A stretch of DNA of 64,000 bases from Gymnopus androsaceus JB14 (taxonomy: Eukaryota > Basidiomycota > Agaricomycetes > Agaricales > Omphalotaceae), in NCBI GenBank assembly GCA_009733575.1, contig ML769402.1, forward strand, positions 62,001-126,000. The letters are read 5' to 3'. Below are positions 62,336 through 64,000 of this stretch, one piece after another. The stretch's first letter is position 1. Each line of letters begins with the position of its first letter. Below the pieces are notes generated by a model. It was not told where the DNA came from. It saw nothing but the letters and a program-made list of their open reading frames with translations, and made no database searches. Position numbers and translations under genes: made by a program.

Positions 62336-64000
62336 TACTGTATTTGATAAATACTACAGCTTCCAAGTATATAATAGTTCATGAAACAAAAACTCCTCGA
62401 TCCTCTAGGCTTGAGCGACATTCGACGGTGCAACTGCATGCTGCCCTTCTGGCACTGCATCGAATCCGCCTTGACCTAGGTTCGCTGGAAGAGCAGCAGT
62501 TTCATCCAACGTGGAAGACGATAATAACCCTTCAGCCTCTTCCTCATCTGCGGGCGCTGCAGTTTCCGTTGGCTTGGGAATAAAAGCAGGCATTGAAACT
62601 AGATTGTTGAAGGAGAACTACAGAAAGAATGACAATCAGCTTGACAATCTACTCCATGATGGAGTGGAGAAAGCGCATACCGTGCCATAACTGGAAGATC
62701 ATGGAGAACTCAGGTTAAATGACGGGTTGAACATTAAATGAAGATGTACGTACACCAACAGCGCGAAACCGAGGACTTGCAACAACGAGATGGGCCACAA
62801 AAGCTTCTCCCACCCTAAGCCTAAGCTGATGATCCAGATAGCAAGCGTTCTGCATGTGTCGACGAGAGAACGAGCAGTAGCGCTAACATGACGCGTTACG
62901 CTGAGACCAAAATAGTTGAACAGTGATATGCTGCAAGCAATAGCAAGACCAGAGTATAGAACAGTAGGCGTGTCCACCATCTGGTGCCATCCACGAGGAA
63001 TATCGAAAAAGGGTGACTTGGACGCAACAGCAGGAATAGCTAAAATGGGGAATACAAGGAGAATCGTGATAGCACCGAACAAGCCTTCAAAGCCTACTGC
63101 GACCAGAGGAGGGACCGAATAGTGACCTGCAAACAGAACCAAGTCAGCCTGCTGCGCGGTACGAGCTACAAGGATTTAACCAACTCATAATCTTCTCTAA
63201 TGAAGGGTACGCGAACGTCAGTTATTTGGAACGTTGATAAAGAAACTTGGGTCGAGCACCTTCCACAACGAATTGAGTAGCGGTACTGACAATACATTGG
63301 GTTAGGAGCAAGGCAAAACGGAAAGCTGTATGAAAGCTTACAAGATTTGAGCGAACAAGATGAAAAACACGCCTAACGGATAATGAGATAAGGCTAAAGG
63401 CAAAAGTTTGAATAGGATGTGAAATCTCACCGACGAGAACAGTTGTAGCTTCGGGTTTGTCGATAGGCTCAGGTGGAGGAAGATCATCCCTTGGCATGTT
63501 GAGCAATGAAACTAGCGCTTCTTTAACTGTGTCCTTGATGAGGGAACCGCTGAGGCCAACTAGCGCGACACCGGACATGACAACGATTAGAGAAACCCAT
63601 CTAAGCGACGTGGTGAGATAGTAAGTGGTATAGCATCGATGATAAACCCAACTGATAAAGCCAAAGATGCCGACGGAGAAATACAACGCTCAGAAAGCCA
63701 ACGAAGAGCACAAGAGATCCTCGAGTCATCTGGTATATCGACACAGGTGTGTAGAGCAAACCAATATTCATCAACTGCGGGTAGAAGTTAAACGAGAGCG
63801 AGAATTGGCCTTGAGCACGTACTGTAGTTCCTGTGAGATCACAAGCCGCCGGAATCCATAGTAGGAGCACTTTCCAGCCAGTGAGGGGCTGAGAAGTTGG
63901 GACTTTGATACCGTTTGAGCTGACTTCGGAGTCTGCGGGAAGTTGGACCCCCTGTGTTCGCTTGGACTGAATCCAGCTGTATATGACAGGGAGAAAGCCT
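62336..64000 (-). repeat. Segmental duplication, copy B (continues beyond window)
   Basis: Second copy of 58716-60385 in the same orientation, truncated by the window edge at GAGAAAGCCT. Differences from copy A are mostly silent substitutions plus small in-frame changes, such as loss of the HAN codons in the MPSHANLPPPE region. Confidence 0.9.
62405..64000 (-). CDS. SLC35F6-like transporter (copy B, 5' exons outside window)
   Basis: Near-identical paralog of the 58785-60811 gene, with the same exon borders and the same acidic tail ending NVAQA at TAG 62405-62407. Visible parts run from FLPVIYSWIQSKRT at the window edge through GWKVLLLWIPAACDLTGTT, LLYTPVSIYQMTRGSLVLF, TATQFVVEE, HYSVPPLVAVGFEG and FNYFGLSVTRHVSATARSL to the end. 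All visible frames join cleanly. Amino-acid differences are few and conservative (FNFFG/FNYFG, WIVSLG/WIISLG, FDLTG/CDLTG), so both copies look functional. The first exons (signal-like N-terminus, Cys loop) are not in the window. Confidence 0.85.

Overview
The window is eukaryotic and reads as a basidiomycete fungus, most likely an Agaricomycete. Genes are dense and split by many GT-AG introns of about 45-70 bp, often with CTAAC/CTGAC-like branch sites. The families also fit: a GDS1/APSES-type regulator, PUF with RRMs, secreted double-psi beta-barrel proteins with Ser-rich tails, and tandem GDSL esterases. No bacterial features, rRNA, tRNA or CRISPR were seen. Species cannot be named from the sequence alone.

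Layout. 0-10 kb: end of an unidentified gene, histone H1 (first copy), an SDR oxidoreductase, AP-3 complex beta subunit, a serine incorporator (TMS1/SERINC) head-to-head with AP-3 beta, and RPA 32 kDa subunit. 11-14 kb: a large regulator with an N-terminal GDS1-like winged helix and a C-terminal APSES-like domain. 14-18 kb: decayed pieces of F-box/LRR genes and an Hsp70 fragment. 18.5-20 kb: second histone H1. 20.3-22.4 kb: a membrane-anchored acyl-CoA-synthetase-like protein whose signature motifs are degraded. 23.4-27.5 kb: RRM-RRM-PUF RNA-binding protein. 27.9-32 kb: small conserved protein, FMP25-like RCC1-repeat mitochondrial protein, and a conserved unknown. 32.4-35 kb: tandem GDSL esterases. 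35.4-38.9 kb: COG3. 39.2-40.2 and 48.3-49.2 kb: two secreted double-psi beta-barrel paralogs. 40.5-43.7 kb: three METTL7-like methyltransferase copies (one inverted and broken, two in tandem). 44-47.2 kb: gene remnants and an unknown gene. 49.4-53 kb: SERCA-type Ca2+ ATPase. 53.4-55.3 kb: SIP5-like RING protein. 55.6-56.2 kb: a tiny five-exon CBP4-like gene. 56.7-58.5 kb: arrestin-like protein. 58.7-64 kb: two near-identical SLC35F6-like transporter copies separated by a TA-flanked MITE; the second copy runs off the window.

The genes are mostly unrelated housekeeping loci rather than one cluster. Some share themes: chromatin (two H1 genes), Golgi/endosome trafficking (AP-3 beta, COG3, arrestin), ER/Golgi ion and solute transport (SERCA, SLC35F6-like) and assembly of respiratory complex III (FMP25-like, CBP4-like).

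The strongest unexplained signal is technical or evolutionary. About 17 places in nine or ten otherwise well-conserved genes need exactly one base removed to restore the conserved reading frame, including in genes expected to be essential. At three of these sites a tandem paralog directly shows the uninterrupted version. This looks more like insertion-type assembly error than biology, but real pseudogenisation cannot be excluded for every site. I found no convincing new defence or biosynthetic system. The most biologically interesting items are the acyl-CoA-synthetase-like pseudoenzyme, the MITE between duplicated transporters, the dual-domain GDS1/APSES regulator and the two linked H1 genes.
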